Source: JAVDCA01 sp035293985 (GTDB lineage: Bacteria; Pseudomonadota; Alphaproteobacteria; Rhizobiales; Xanthobacteraceae). From it: 64,000 nt of DNA. The notes beneath the pieces were generated by a model that worked only from the letters and a program-made list of their open reading frames with translations, did not search any database and had not been told where the DNA came from. The position numbers were made by a program, and so were the translations under genes. How positions within the stretch are numbered: position 1 is the stretch's first letter; each line of letters opens with the position of its first letter. The DNA is taken from contig DATGLS010000004.1 of NCBI GenBank assembly GCA_035293985.1, positions 123,329 through 187,328 of the forward strand. The letters are read 5' to 3'. Below are positions 9,201 to 17,379 of the stretch, in pieces.

Positions 9201-9681
9201 AGTGATAGGGAGGGCTGATGAACAGGCCGGCATTGGGGTTGTCGCGCTGGACCGTGAACTGCGGCAGGTCCGCGACGTTGTGGCGCTTCGGGTCGCGGTC
9301 GTAGGAATGAACCAGCTTGTTGCCTTGCGCGTCCGTCCAGCTGACCGCTCGGATCAGCGGCGAGGTCTGCTGCAGGTTGCGCAACGCATCGTGGATCCGC
9401 CGCGCCTCCTCGACGGCCGAGCGACGGCTGTCATTCGCCTGCTGTTGCACGATCTCGGCGGCGCGCAGGACGCGGTCGACGCCCGAGAAGGCGCCGGCGG
9501 TGTGCTGCGCCAGCACCTCGGCGTAGTTGCGCGCCTCCTGCTTGGCGCCCGCAATCGCGTCGCGGTAGCGCGCATTGAGGTCGACGAGAAAAAGGACGGC
9601 GATCGAACCCGCGATGACGACGCCGAACGTCGCCAGCATGCGGTTGGGACCGCTCATCAGGTTACGAATGAAACGGCGCAT
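6235..9681 (-). CDS. dCache-PAS-PAS-PAS-GGDEF-EAL membrane c-di-GMP enzyme
   Basis: 1148 residues. There is a membrane segment near 17-35, an extracytoplasmic dCache-like sensor to about 295, and a second membrane segment at about 298-320. Three similar PAS units follow, each with a CNxRYREMYxL-type core. The GGDEF domain has an intact GGDEF at 791-795, with an RxxD inhibitory site (RETD) five residues before it. The EAL domain begins with EAL at 920-922 and contains DDFGTGYSSL, so both cyclase and phosphodiesterase motifs look complete. It would adjust cyclic di-GMP in response to a periplasmic ligand. A direct repeat (TTAAGCAC twice) lies about 110 bases upstream and the DUF2336 gene follows. 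Confidence 0.93.
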   Translation of the reverse strand: MRRFIRNLMSGPNRMLATFGVVIAGSIAVLFLVDLNARYRDAIAGAKQEARNYAEVLAQHTAGAFSGVDRVLRAAEIVQQQANDSRRSAVEEARRIHDALRNLQQTSPLIRAVSWTDAQGNKLVHSYDRDPKRHNVADLPQFTVQRDNPNAGLFISPPYHSLEAGSWIVAASRRLNNVDGSFAGIALAPLDVSYFANIFRSLHLGQGGAVMLFHSSGVLLAREPLVPEFIGRSFAKAELFARHLPQATTGAYEVEAYYGDTQRIAGYAAVPHMPLVMLVSFNRAEVLAPWYRHLGTFGPMVAFVVGVILLGTFLLMRQTRRNADKSRTLWLTLETMSAGLSQFDRAGRLVICNSRYREMYGLTREQTRPGTSLRALLTASAANGTGLEPAPDYVERRLRELLGGKSSRAVNHMQDGRIIAVNQEPTHDGGWVGIHHDITAEKRTQAEVTAKSEALERANLRFDAALTNLPVGLCMYDGDQRLIVCNARYREMYDLSADQVRPGTTLRAVLEARVAAGMSPDDAQEYIDQRLKEVAEAKAYHVVNELRDGRMIQVTHQPMEEGGWVAIHEDVTAEKLAEAGLIKKSEELRRANMRFDAALNNMSQGLCMYDAEQRIVVANNRFAEIYGLTAEQIRAGLTVRQLVEYRIANGSYTGTVEEYVGRIFEEATDIQTHAGGRVVSIQRLRLPDGSVLTTHEDITDRRQSEAKVAFMAHHDLLTGLANRTFFMEKIEEAGARLRRRGEAFSVFMLDLDRFKDVNDSLGHPAGDALLKEMAQRLRSSLRETDVLARLGGDEFAILQGGETHQRDSAIMLAVRINEVVARPFELEGRRVTIGTSIGIALAPQDGVDPDDLIKKADLALYRTKSQGRNGFNFFDANMTAEADARHQLENEMREGIARNEFELFYQPMYDAETRAMRGAEALVRWRHPQKGLVPPDRFIPLAEDTGLIVQLGGWILQKACTDAAAWPDHVKVAVNLSSMQFRKGDLFDIILCALVESGLPPERLEVEITESVLLENEANYATLLQQLKNIGVAIVLDDFGTGYSSLGYLTKFPVDKIKIDKSFTQGLIARAECAAVIASVLTLARGLDIATTAEGVETEDQYDMLRAAGVNFVQGYLFCRPCPAAELRFSPIDPELFHHEDSARASAA

Positions 9682-9786
9682 TCTTCTGCTTGTTGCGGGA
9701 TGGCGGGAGCCGCCCCGTAGACCCTCCCTGCACCGCGCGGACGAGCCGCCGGCTGTCCCGCCTTTATGACGGGAAACTCACAAGAT

Positions 9787-9807
9787 GTGCTTAAGCCGCG
9801 TGCTTAA
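9787..9807 (-). promoter_or_regulatory. Direct repeat upstream of the GGDEF-EAL gene
   Basis: Read on the minus strand, TTAAGCAC occurs twice, separated by five bases (period 13), about 105-126 bases before the start at 9681. Two half-sites on nearly the same helix face are typical of a dimeric activator. The TTAA spacing (N9) does not match the CtrA rule of N7. No regulator can be named. Confidence 0.35.
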
Positions 9808-9941
9808 AGTGGGCTGAACGAATACACGCGCATATTGCATAATATCTGATGCGCCAATCTAAGGTCACGGGTTCCGCAAGGTCACGCCGCGGTTCCACGG
9901 TCGGAGGTGCAGCCGAGCGCGGCGGCCCGCGCTGCCCGCGA

Positions 9942-10517
9942 TCAGGACTTCTTCATCAATTCGATGCGCCGGTCGGGCAGAAACCAGGCCAGCGCGACCG
10001 CGACGTAGAGCACGATCGCGATCCACGGCCGCACGAATGCAAGCAGGATCGCGGCGGAGTAGAGCGCGAGCGAGATCTTGCCCTTGAAGTCACGGCCGAT
10101 CGCGGTCGCGAGCGTCGAGTCCGGCCCATTGCAGGCGATGAGCGCCCACTCGAGCAGCAGGTAGCCGAGCGCCGCCATCGCCAGCACGGTGCCGTATGCC
10201 GCGGTTGGCAGCGCCGCGAATCCCGCCTCGTCGATCCAGCGGATGACGAACGGCACGAGTGAGAGCCAGAACAGCAGGAGCAAGTTCGCCCACAGCACCT
10301 TCCCGTCGACCCGTGCGGCGGCATGCAGCATGTGGTGATGGTTGTTCCAGAAGATGCCCACGTTCACGAAGCTCAGCAGGTAGGTGAGCAGGATCGGCAG
10401 GCTGCCCCACAGCGCCGCAGCGGTCGCACCCGCGGGCACTTTGATCTCCAACACCATGATGGTGATGATGATGGCGATGACGCCATCCGTGAAGGCGGCA
10501 AGCCGGTCGGGTTGCAT
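9942..10517 (-). CDS. TMEM175-like (DUF1211) potassium channel protein
   Basis: 191 residues with about six hydrophobic segments. The first carries RLAAFTDGVIAIIITIMVLE, matching the F-(S/T)-D-G-V filter-helix signature of the TMEM175 family, whose bacterial members form K+-permeable channels. The His-rich loop NNHHHML after the third segment is also characteristic. It sits in the inner membrane. It is followed on the same strand by no close gene, and the EamA transporter lies 36 bases upstream, so the two could be one transcript. Confidence 0.85.
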   Translation of the reverse strand: MQPDRLAAFTDGVIAIIITIMVLEIKVPAGATAAALWGSLPILLTYLLSFVNVGIFWNNHHHMLHAAARVDGKVLWANLLLLFWLSLVPFVIRWIDEAGFAALPTAAYGTVLAMAALGYLLLEWALIACNGPDSTLATAIGRDFKGKISLALYSAAILLAFVRPWIAIVLYVAVALAWFLPDRRIELMKKS

Positions 10518-10553
10518 GTTTGGACCTCGCGGGTCGGCGCGCCCAAGTTTCGC

Positions 10554-11552
10554 TCACCCGCGCGACACGCGCCAGCTCAGCACCGCGTCGATCGAGGCCG
10601 GCAGATGCAGCACGTGGAGCAGCAGGTTGGTGTCGATCGACACCAGGCAGGCGCCGAGGATGGAGAGCGCCGAGCCGATGACGACATGCCAGCCGAAGAT
10701 CTCGTGGTCCGGCGTGAGCGCGTTGGCGAAGCCGAAGCGGAAGACGAGGGACAGCTGCATGATCGGCGCGACCAGCATGATCGGCGCGATCGAGAGCGCC
10801 GAATAGAACAGCCCTTGCGCGATCGCGACGAATACGCCCGAATAGATGAACCACCGCAGGTTCTCGCGATGGAGGGCGCGCAGGTTGCGGCGCAGCGTCG
10901 GCGAGACCAGAAACAGGAGCATCGCCAGCGTGGCAGCGCCGTAGGAGATCACGCCGCCGAATATGCCGGTGAGCGGATCCGTGTGGGCGAGCGCGGTGCG
11001 TGCCATGATCGGGCTCGTGCCGTAAGCGAGCGCCGCGATCGTCGCGAACGTATAGCCGACCGCGCGGCGCGGCACGAATACGGGAATGCCGGCTTTGTCG
11101 GCCGCGGCAGCGGGTCTCTTCGGTTTCGCGGGCTGGCGCTGGGTGAGCAGCGCTCCGGCGAGCATGACGATACCGCCGGCGAGCTGCAGCGCGGTGCACG
11201 GCTCGCCGAGCACGAGCACCGCGAGCACGACCGAGACGAAGACCTGCAGCTGGATCACCGGCGCTGTCAGGTTCACGCCGGCAGCCTGGTTGGCGCGGTA
11301 GTTGCTGTAGCGCCCGATCAGGAAATGCAGGAGCCCGACGCCCGCCATCCAGGCGATGCTGCGCGCCGCGAGATGCGGAAAATGCGTCGCCCAGCCGGTG
11401 ATGAGCGCGATCGGCGCGAAGCCGAGCAGGCCGACCGGGATGGTGATCGCCATCCCCTGGATCGCCGTCCCGGTGATGACCCCGCGTCGCGCCGCCGCGT
11501 TGTTGAAGGCGAACGTGGCGGCCGACAGGACCGCCAAGATGGCACCCAGCAT
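10554..11552 (-). CDS. EamA/DMT-family transporter
   Basis: 332 residues with about ten membrane segments in two EamA repeats; the halves are separated near residue 150 by a charged Lys/Arg/Ala linker. I set the start at the ATG at 11552, which has a GGGGAGG ribosome site nine bases upstream; longer in-frame extensions lack one. The DMT superfamily exports metabolites such as amino acids, but the substrate cannot be read from sequence. The gene is divergent from the TPR/ATP-grasp gene, and a perfect CtrA-type site lies between them. Confidence 0.88.
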   Translation of the reverse strand: MLGAILAVLSAATFAFNNAAARRGVITGTAIQGMAITIPVGLLGFAPIALITGWATHFPHLAARSIAWMAGVGLLHFLIGRYSNYRANQAAGVNLTAPVIQLQVFVSVVLAVLVLGEPCTALQLAGGIVMLAGALLTQRQPAKPKRPAAAADKAGIPVFVPRRAVGYTFATIAALAYGTSPIMARTALAHTDPLTGIFGGVISYGAATLAMLLFLVSPTLRRNLRALHRENLRWFIYSGVFVAIAQGLFYSALSIAPIMLVAPIMQLSLVFRFGFANALTPDHEIFGWHVVIGSALSILGACLVSIDTNLLLHVLHLPASIDAVLSWRVSRG

Positions 11553-11655
11553 TCCGGCCTTTCCTCCCCACCCCGGTCCGGCTTTTTTGCCGCACGCGAG
11601 CCGCGCAAGGTAGTGAGGTCCAGTGGTGGCGTCCAATGCGTTCTCGGCAGACCCG

Positions 11656-11671
11656 TTAACCAAGCGTTAAC
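11656..11671. promoter_or_regulatory. Candidate CtrA binding site (TTAA-N7-TTAAC)
   Basis: TTAA at 11656-11659, seven bases, then TTAAC at 11667-11671: an exact match to the full CtrA consensus. It is embedded in two GTTAACC units. It lies about 104 bases before the EamA start (minus strand) and 177 bases before the TPR/ATP-grasp start (plus strand), so it could control either. Confidence 0.5.
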
Positions 11672-11847
11672 CATGGCGGGTCGAGTTTCCCAGGGGCGAC
11701 ACAACCCGGGCCGGTGCGTCAGAATCCGATCGGGAGATGTCACATGGCTGCTTCTTGCGCCGCGCCCGCGCCCGGCGAATTCCTGTCGGCGAGACAAGCG
11801 ATGGTGCGCCGCCGGCGCGCCGACGCGAGCCCGCAGGCGCGTGCGCG

Positions 11848-13668
11848 ATGACCGATGCGCGCAAGGTGGCTTTGCGTGCCGCCCTCGACCACTTCGCAGC
11901 GCGCCGGCACGCGGAGGCACAGGCCGCGCTGGAAGCGCTGATCGCGCGACACGGCGAGGATGCCGAATCGCTCCTGTTGCTCGCGACGCTGCGGCTTGCA
12001 ACCGACGTCGATGCGGCCGAGGCGCTGTTGCGCCGCTGCGTCGCGCTCGCGCCCGGCAACGCCCATGCGTGGCACTATCTCGGCAAGGCCGCCGAGCAGC
12101 GCGGCGATCTTGCGACGGCGATCGAGCGCTTGCGGCACGCCGCGGCGCTCGACCCGCGCTTCGCGCCGACCCTCAACGATCTCGGCGCGCTGCTGCAACA
12201 GACCGGCGAGCGCGAGGCGGCGCTCGCGGCGCTCGACCGGGCGCTCGCGATCGATCCCGACTACGCCACCGCGCACCACAATCGCGGCATGCTGCTCGCC
12301 GAGATGCGGCGGCCCGCGGAGGCGCGCGAATCATTCCGCAACGTGCTGGCGGCGCGGCAGAGATCGAGCGACGACGCGAGCGATGACTCGGCCGACGCCT
12401 GGCACGATGTCGGCGCCGCGCACCTGAGCCTCGAGGAATACGAGCCGGCGGCGGCGGCGTGCCGCCAGGCGCTCGCGATCGACGCGGGCCATCTCGCCGC
12501 CTATGCGACCCTCGCGCAGGCACTCGGCCGCCTGCACCGCGCGGCCGAGGCGGCGCAGGTGCGCGCCGAATGGGCGCGGCGGCAAGGCATCGTGGTGACG
12601 CGCTGCCGGACCGAGCCGCCGCAGGCGCGCGTGCTGCTGGTCGGCGCCGCCGAGTTCTGCAACGTGCCGACCGGCGACCTGTTCGACCGCACGCGCTTCG
12701 AGACCATCTCGCTCAACCTGATGGCGCCGACGCGAGCGGCCGCCGATCCGGTAACCGACGTCGAGCAGCTTCCGCCCTTCGACATCGTGTTCAACGCCAT
12801 CGGCGACGCCGACCGCGGCGCGCCGTTCTTCGCGCGCGCGGCGCAATTCTGCCGGACGCTCTCGCGGCCGCTGATCAACCCGCCGGAGCGCGTCGCGCGC
12901 ACCCGGCGCGACGCCCTTCCCGCCCTGATCAAGGACATCCCCGGCCTCGTCACGCCGCGCATCCGACGGGTCGCGCGCGCGGATCTCGCGATGGTCGCGG
13001 CCGCGACCGAGCGGCCCGATCGGCCGCTGTTGGTGCGCCCGGCCGGCTCGCACGGCGGCGACGACCTCGTGCGCATCGACGATCGTGGCGAGCTCGCCGG
13101 CTACGCCGACAAGGCGCCGGCCGACGAGTACTACGTGAGCGACTTCTGGGACTATCGTGGCGCCGATGGCTTCTTTCGCAAGTACCGGCTGATCTTCGTC
13201 GACCGCAAGGTCTTCCCCTACCATCTGGCGATCACGTCACACTGGCTCGCGCACTATTGGCGCGCCGAGATGACGGGCTGGATGAGAGCGGAGGAAGAGG
13301 CCTTCCTCGCCGACTTCCGCCGGACGTTTCGCGGTCCCGCCGCCGAGGCCGTCGGCGAAGCGGCGCGCCGGCTCGATCTCGATTATGCCGGCATGGACTG
13401 CACGATCTTGCCCGACGGCCGGGTGCTGGTGTTCGAGGCGAACGCCACCATGCTGGTGCACCTGCGCGAGTCGCGCGAAACCTTCGCCTACAAGCACGCG
13501 CATGTGCCGCGCATCATCGACGCGATGAGCGAGATGGTGCTGCGGCGGATCGGCGACGCAGCGGTTGGCGCGCTCGGCTTAGCGTGTTCCGGAGATAGCC
13601 CGCGACTTGATCGGACGCGGACGCCGGTTCGCGACCCGGATCAGTGGGCTCCGGCGGCTGCCGTGTAA
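11848..13668 (+). CDS. TPR protein fused to an ATP-grasp domain
   Basis: 606 residues from the ATG at 11848 (MTDARK). Residues about 1-250 are tetratricopeptide repeats with the usual A-x-x-x-L/G-x-x-x-P spacing (for example ALDPRFAPTLNDLGALLQQ). A linker with a VLLVGA strand follows, then an ATP-grasp fold at about 330-590: RPLLVRPAGSHGG (nucleotide loop), YYVSDFWDYRGADGFFRKYR, and a metal site of the E-x-N type in VFEANATM. ATP-grasp enzymes ligate a carboxylate to an amine or thiol; the TPR part probably recruits a partner protein. The substrate is unknown. Its 3' end overlaps the convergent gene by 28 bases. Confidence 0.85.
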   Translation: MTDARKVALRAALDHFAARRHAEAQAALEALIARHGEDAESLLLLATLRLATDVDAAEALLRRCVALAPGNAHAWHYLGKAAEQRGDLATAIERLRHAAALDPRFAPTLNDLGALLQQTGEREAALAALDRALAIDPDYATAHHNRGMLLAEMRRPAEARESFRNVLAARQRSSDDASDDSADAWHDVGAAHLSLEEYEPAAAACRQALAIDAGHLAAYATLAQALGRLHRAAEAAQVRAEWARRQGIVVTRCRTEPPQARVLLVGAAEFCNVPTGDLFDRTRFETISLNLMAPTRAAADPVTDVEQLPPFDIVFNAIGDADRGAPFFARAAQFCRTLSRPLINPPERVARTRRDALPALIKDIPGLVTPRIRRVARADLAMVAAATERPDRPLLVRPAGSHGGDDLVRIDDRGELAGYADKAPADEYYVSDFWDYRGADGFFRKYRLIFVDRKVFPYHLAITSHWLAHYWRAEMTGWMRAEEEAFLADFRRTFRGPAAEAVGEAARRLDLDYAGMDCTILPDGRVLVFEANATMLVHLRESRETFAYKHAHVPRIIDAMSEMVLRRIGDAAVGALGLACSGDSPRLDRTRTPVRDPDQWAPAAAV

Positions 13669-14045
13669 TGAACGGTGTACACGAGCGAGGTCGGGATGGT
13701 GGTGCACTGATCGTTGAATTCCATCTTTTGAAAAATGCCCGTCGTCACGGGAATTTTGCTGCAGATCTTCTTTGCCGGCGGCAATTGAACCGTCATCATC
13801 ACGCAATTCGGGGAGGATGAATCCGGCGTTATGTTCACGGTGGACGCGGAATTCGATTGCGCGACGTCGACGTGATCGATTCGCACAAGGCGTTGGCCTG
13901 CGGGAAGACAGAAGCGCTGGTTTTTGGTCGCGGGAGCGGAGTCGGTGGACTGGAAGGTGAACTGCGCCGTTTCGCTCATCTCCTGTGCGGCGGCGCCGCC
14001 CAGCGGGACAGCAAGGATCGCGAGGACGAAGAACCGCCGGCTCAT
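13641..14045 (-). CDS. Small secreted protein of unknown function
   Basis: 134 residues with a clear signal peptide (MSRRFFVLAILAVPLGGAAA, cleavage near residue 21). The mature part has four cysteines in two pairs, a likely beta-sandwich pattern and no recognised domain. Its start overlaps the stop of the upstream three-helix membrane gene by four bases (ATGA), so the two are translationally coupled. The 3' end runs 28 bases into the convergent TPR/ATP-grasp gene. Confidence 0.7.
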   Translation of the reverse strand: MSRRFFVLAILAVPLGGAAAQEMSETAQFTFQSTDSAPATKNQRFCLPAGQRLVRIDHVDVAQSNSASTVNITPDSSSPNCVMMTVQLPPAKKICSKIPVTTGIFQKMEFNDQCTTIPTSLVYTVHYTAAAGAH

Positions 14046-14467
14046 GGATGCGCCACGGTGATCTGCGGCGGAACAAATCGTTGTTGGGCGTCATTGACGG
14101 CGCGAATCTGCGCGGCTTGCGCGGCATTCTGCGCTTCCTGAACCGAGACCGTCCAAGCAAAATAAAATTGCGGAGAGGTCAGAATCAGACTGAAGATCAC
14201 AACCGCGCACGAGCGCGTCCACCACGACCGCGATTGGAAATCGGCCTCCTTGTTCAACAGCAGCAGCAGGAATGTAAGGCACGCAATGCCGAGAACCCCA
14301 ATGTACATTTGGGTGAAGCTCATGATCTTCGTGAAGAACACGCAGATGTACCCGATGAACAGGCCGATGGCCGCGAGCACGCGCGCCTCATACGACTCGA
14401 AAAGGCCCTCCAGCGCGGCGTTGAGCTGCGCAGCATCTACCGGCGTCCCAGGGGTCGTCTCGGCCAT
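14042..14467 (-). CDS. Small integral membrane protein of unknown function
   Basis: 141 residues from the ATG at 14467 (MAETTPGTP), with GGGG just upstream. There are three hydrophobic helices at roughly 37-58, 60-78 and 90-112, followed by a Gln/Ala-rich C-terminal helix (VQEAQNAAQAAQIRAVNDAQ) that looks amphipathic or coiled. No family is recognised. It is coupled by an ATGA overlap to the small secreted protein that follows, which suggests that the two products work together at the envelope. Confidence 0.65.
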   Translation of the reverse strand: MAETTPGTPVDAAQLNAALEGLFESYEARVLAAIGLFIGYICVFFTKIMSFTQMYIGVLGIACLTFLLLLLNKEADFQSRSWWTRSCAVVIFSLILTSPQFYFAWTVSVQEAQNAAQAAQIRAVNDAQQRFVPPQITVAHP

Positions 14468-14782
14468 GATCCCCGCCCTCGGTTCGCAATGATTGTAAGA
14501 TGCAAGTTTAGCCGGTTCTCGACGAATTTTCAACCGAAAGCGCAGGCGGGTCGCGGTCACGGCTTCCGCGTCAGCGACGGTTGTGCCCGCGGATCGATGC
14601 GATGGGCGAGATGCTTCGCGAAGCGCCGAGCGCGCCGCGTTCGGGCGGGGGGCGAACCGGCCGCAAATACACTTGGTCCGCGCCGGCGTCCGCGATAGCT
14701 TGTGAAGCCGCGGCGGTCATCTGCTGCGATGCGAGCCCGCGACAGGCCACGAGGTGACCCGTCGTCATCCGGAGCCTGTTCG
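14468..14782. other. Intergenic region, nothing convincing
   Basis: This divergent region separates the small membrane gene from the dehydrogenase. A 65-codon minus-strand frame (14571-14768) is open, but it lacks a good ribosome site and a recognisable domain. It presumably holds the two promoters; none is obvious. Confidence 0.4.
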
Positions 14783-15859
14783 ATGAGAACCTACAAGATC
14801 GCCGCCATTCCGGGCGACGGCATCGGCACCGAAGTGGTCGCCGCCGGCGTCGAGGTCCTGAATGCGCTCGCGGCGCGCGAGGGCGGCATCGCGTTCAAGT
14901 TCGACCATTTCGACTGGGGCGGCGAATACTACAAGAAGCACGGTCGCATGATGCCGGAGAACGGCCGCGACCAGATCCGCCACCACGACGCGATCCTGTT
15001 CGGCTCGGCCGGCCATCCGGAGATCCCGGATCACATCACGCTGTGGGGACTGCGGCTCGCCATCTGCCAGCCGTTCGACCAGTACGCCAATGTGCGGCCG
15101 ACGCGCATCCTGCCGGGCATCACGTCGCCGCTGCGCCACGTGCAGGACAAGGAGCTCGACTGGGTGATCGTGCGCGAGAACTCGGAGGGCGAGTACGCGG
15201 GCGTCGGCGGGCGGGTGCACCAGGGCTCGCCGCTCGAGGCGGCAACCGATGTCGCGATGTTCACGCGCGCCGGCGTCGAGCGGGTGATGCGCTTCGCGTT
15301 CCGCCTCGCCCGGTCACGTCCGCGCAAGCTGCTCACCGTCGTCACCAAGTCGAACGCTCAGCGCCACGCCATGGTGATGTGGGACGAGATCGCCGCGCAG
15401 ATCGCCCGCGAATTTCCCGACGTGACCTGGGACAAGATGCTGGTGGACGCGATGACCATGCGCATGGTGATGCGGCCGCAGTCGATCGACACCGTCGTCG
15501 CCACCAACCTGCATGCCGACATTCTCTCCGATCTCGCCGCCGCGCTCGCCGGCTCGCTCGGCATCGCGCCGACCGGCAACATCAATCCCGAGCGCACCTT
15601 TCCCTCGATGTTCGAGCCGATCCACGGCTCGGCGTTCGACATCATGGGCAAGGGCATCGCCAACCCGATCGGCACCTTCTGGTCGGCCGTGATGCTGCTC
15701 GAGCACATCGGCGAGAACGCCGCGGGCAGCCGGTTGATGCGCGCGATCGAGCGGGTCACGGCCGATCCGCGCTTTCACACGCCCGATCTCGGCGGGCGCG
15801 CGCGCACCACCGACGTGACCGTCGCCGTCGTCGACGCCATTCACGGCGCGAACACCTGA
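14783..15859 (+). CDS. ttuC: Tartrate/D-malate-type decarboxylating dehydrogenase
   Basis: 358 residues from the ATG at 14783 (MRTYKIAAIPGDGIG), the usual length for this enzyme. It belongs to the isocitrate/isopropylmalate dehydrogenase family: IPGDGIGTEV at the N-terminus, the substrate block VRENSEGEYAG, the metal/cofactor signature around NLHADILSDLAAALAGSLG, and PIHGSAFDIMGKGIANP. WGLRLAICQPFDQYANVRP resembles the tartrate dehydrogenase/decarboxylase subgroup (TtuC/DmlA) more than LeuB. It oxidises tartrate or D-malate with NAD+ and Mn2+ in the cytoplasm. The choice between the two substrates is not settled by sequence reading. Confidence 0.85.
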   Translation: MRTYKIAAIPGDGIGTEVVAAGVEVLNALAAREGGIAFKFDHFDWGGEYYKKHGRMMPENGRDQIRHHDAILFGSAGHPEIPDHITLWGLRLAICQPFDQYANVRPTRILPGITSPLRHVQDKELDWVIVRENSEGEYAGVGGRVHQGSPLEAATDVAMFTRAGVERVMRFAFRLARSRPRKLLTVVTKSNAQRHAMVMWDEIAAQIAREFPDVTWDKMLVDAMTMRMVMRPQSIDTVVATNLHADILSDLAAALAGSLGIAPTGNINPERTFPSMFEPIHGSAFDIMGKGIANPIGTFWSAVMLLEHIGENAAGSRLMRAIERVTADPRFHTPDLGGRARTTDVTVAVVDAIHGANT

Positions 15860-16003
15860 CCGGGCTCGGCGCCCGATTGGGCATTGTGCGGCGGCGCGGC
15901 AGCGCAGCGCACACACCGGCGCGCTTCAGTGCGTGATGATTTTCCTCGAATCGTCATGGGCGCGATGGCCGACATCGTCGGCCCGATCACCGCCCGGTCG
16001 TCG

Positions 16004-16591
16004 TCATTGCTTGGGGTTCGGCGCTCGGCTCTTTCTAGCGCTACGGCGTCGTGGCGGCGAAAGGGCCGGTACATGCGCTGGCGCCTCAGCCGCGGGATGT
16101 CGGTGCCAGACGACGTTGAAACCCTCGCTTTGCGCCGGTGGCGTGATCGCGCGGTTGACAGGATCGAAGATCGCTTCCGGCACGTGGCCGAAATAGAGTC
16201 CCTCGGGCTTCGTCTCGTTACGCACGCGCAGGCGCGCCCGGCACACCTCGTCCGGTGCGTCGATCCAGTGCAGCTCGTGGCGCGCCGATGCGGCTTCGAA
16301 CAGCGAGCGGACCCAAATGCGCGACTTCACGGTGTTGCCCGGCACGTCGAGCACGACCGACAGGCCGAGCCGCAGCAGCTCGATCACGTGCGGCCCCAGC
16401 GCGGCGCGCAGACGGCGCGCCTGCACCACGAAATCGTCGAACGAGTTGATATCGGCCTCGAGGCGAACCAGCCATTCATCCTCGCAGATCAGGGCCGCGC
16501 CATGCTCGGCCGCGAGCTTGCGAGCGAGGGTCGTCTTGCCGGCTGCGATCTTGCCGCAGACGACATAAAGCGTTGCGAGCGTCTGCGTCAT
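16004..16591 (-). CDS. P-loop ATPase/kinase of the AAA_33 type
   Basis: 195 residues from the ATG at 16591; a TTG four codons upstream is an alternative. The Walker A motif GKIAAGKT is at 13-20. A short lid/base-binding region and LDVPGNTVKSRIW follow, as in small-molecule kinases of the zeta-toxin/AAA_33 group. The C-terminal 30 residues are basic (PPRRRSARKSRAPNPKQ). It probably phosphorylates a small molecule, which I cannot name. It stands alone between the dehydrogenase and the XRE regulator. Confidence 0.75.
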   Translation of the reverse strand: MTQTLATLYVVCGKIAAGKTTLARKLAAEHGAALICEDEWLVRLEADINSFDDFVVQARRLRAALGPHVIELLRLGLSVVLDVPGNTVKSRIWVRSLFEAASARHELHWIDAPDEVCRARLRVRNETKPEGLYFGHVPEAIFDPVNRAITPPAQSEGFNVVWHRHPAAEAPAHVPALSPPRRRSARKSRAPNPKQ

Positions 16592-16697
16592 GAGATCGAC
16601 CAATGGCGATCAAGAACGGCAACCGAGACAGGCAATCAGAGCGACGCCATCACGTCGCAAACGGCAATCCGGCGCTTCGCAACGAGAGGAGACGCGC

Positions 16698-17114
16698 TTA
16701 TCGGCGATGTCCCGCCTTTGCGGTGGCGCGGCGCGGACGTCCGCCGGCGATCGACTCGATCATCTGCAGCACGGCAGCGCGCATCGTCTCGCTGGTGATC
16801 TTGTCGAAGGCCTGCAGCAGGCGCAGCGAGTGCGGATGGGTGAGCAGCGCGCGCGCCGATTGATCCGGCACCGCCTGGCCGGCGGTCGGCGTTCCCTCGA
16901 ACAGCGTCGGCAGCGGCACGCCGAGCACGCCGGCGATCTGCGTCAGGCGGCTTGCGCCGACGCGGTTCGCGCCCTTCTCGTATTTCTGGATTTGTTGGAA
17001 TGTCACGCCGATGCGCTCGCCAAGCTCGGTCTGCGACAGCCCTTTTTGCAAGCGGCAAATTCTGATGTTTTGTCCCACCAGCACGTCGACCGGCTGTGGC
17101 GCTCTTTTAGCCAT
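16698..17114 (-). CDS. XRE-family helix-turn-helix transcriptional regulator
   Basis: 138 residues from the ATG at 17114 (MAKRAPQ), preceded by GGGGAAGA. The Cro/C1-type helix-turn-helix spans about residues 14-68: IRICRLQKGLSQTELGERIG, VTFQQIQKYEKGANRV, then a short dimer region. The C-terminal part (about 80-125) holds a helix with SLRLLQAFDKITSETMRAAV. Short XRE proteins of this form are common in Rhizobiales. The Bug receptor gene lies 266 bases upstream on the same strand. The target is unknown. Confidence 0.85.
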   Translation of the reverse strand: MAKRAPQPVDVLVGQNIRICRLQKGLSQTELGERIGVTFQQIQKYEKGANRVGASRLTQIAGVLGVPLPTLFEGTPTAGQAVPDQSARALLTHPHSLRLLQAFDKITSETMRAAVLQMIESIAGGRPRRATAKAGHRR

Positions 17115-17379
17115 CTCTATCTTCCCCACGGAGCCCTCGCACTTTTTTGTAGCGCCCCAATCATCAAGAGCGACTTATCGCAAGTGTCACGCGAATACAA
17201 ACAGTAAGGCGGAATCATCCACGCCTTGGCGCCTAAAGTCCATGGTTAGACATATTCGACGGGTCGCTGCGGTGTCGGGATAACACTATCCAGGTGCAGC
17301 GCGAGACCGACGACCGCTCCGGTTGCCGCAGCGCTGCAAAATTTGCAGCCATCGGTCGCACCGACGCGAATCTGACGCT

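Noticed and set aside
9787..9807. TTAA pair considered as a CtrA site
   Set aside because: The spacing is nine bases, not seven.
14571..14768. Minus-strand 65-codon frame upstream of the dehydrogenase
   Set aside because: Weak ribosome site, no recognised domain, and it would sit in the divergent promoter region.
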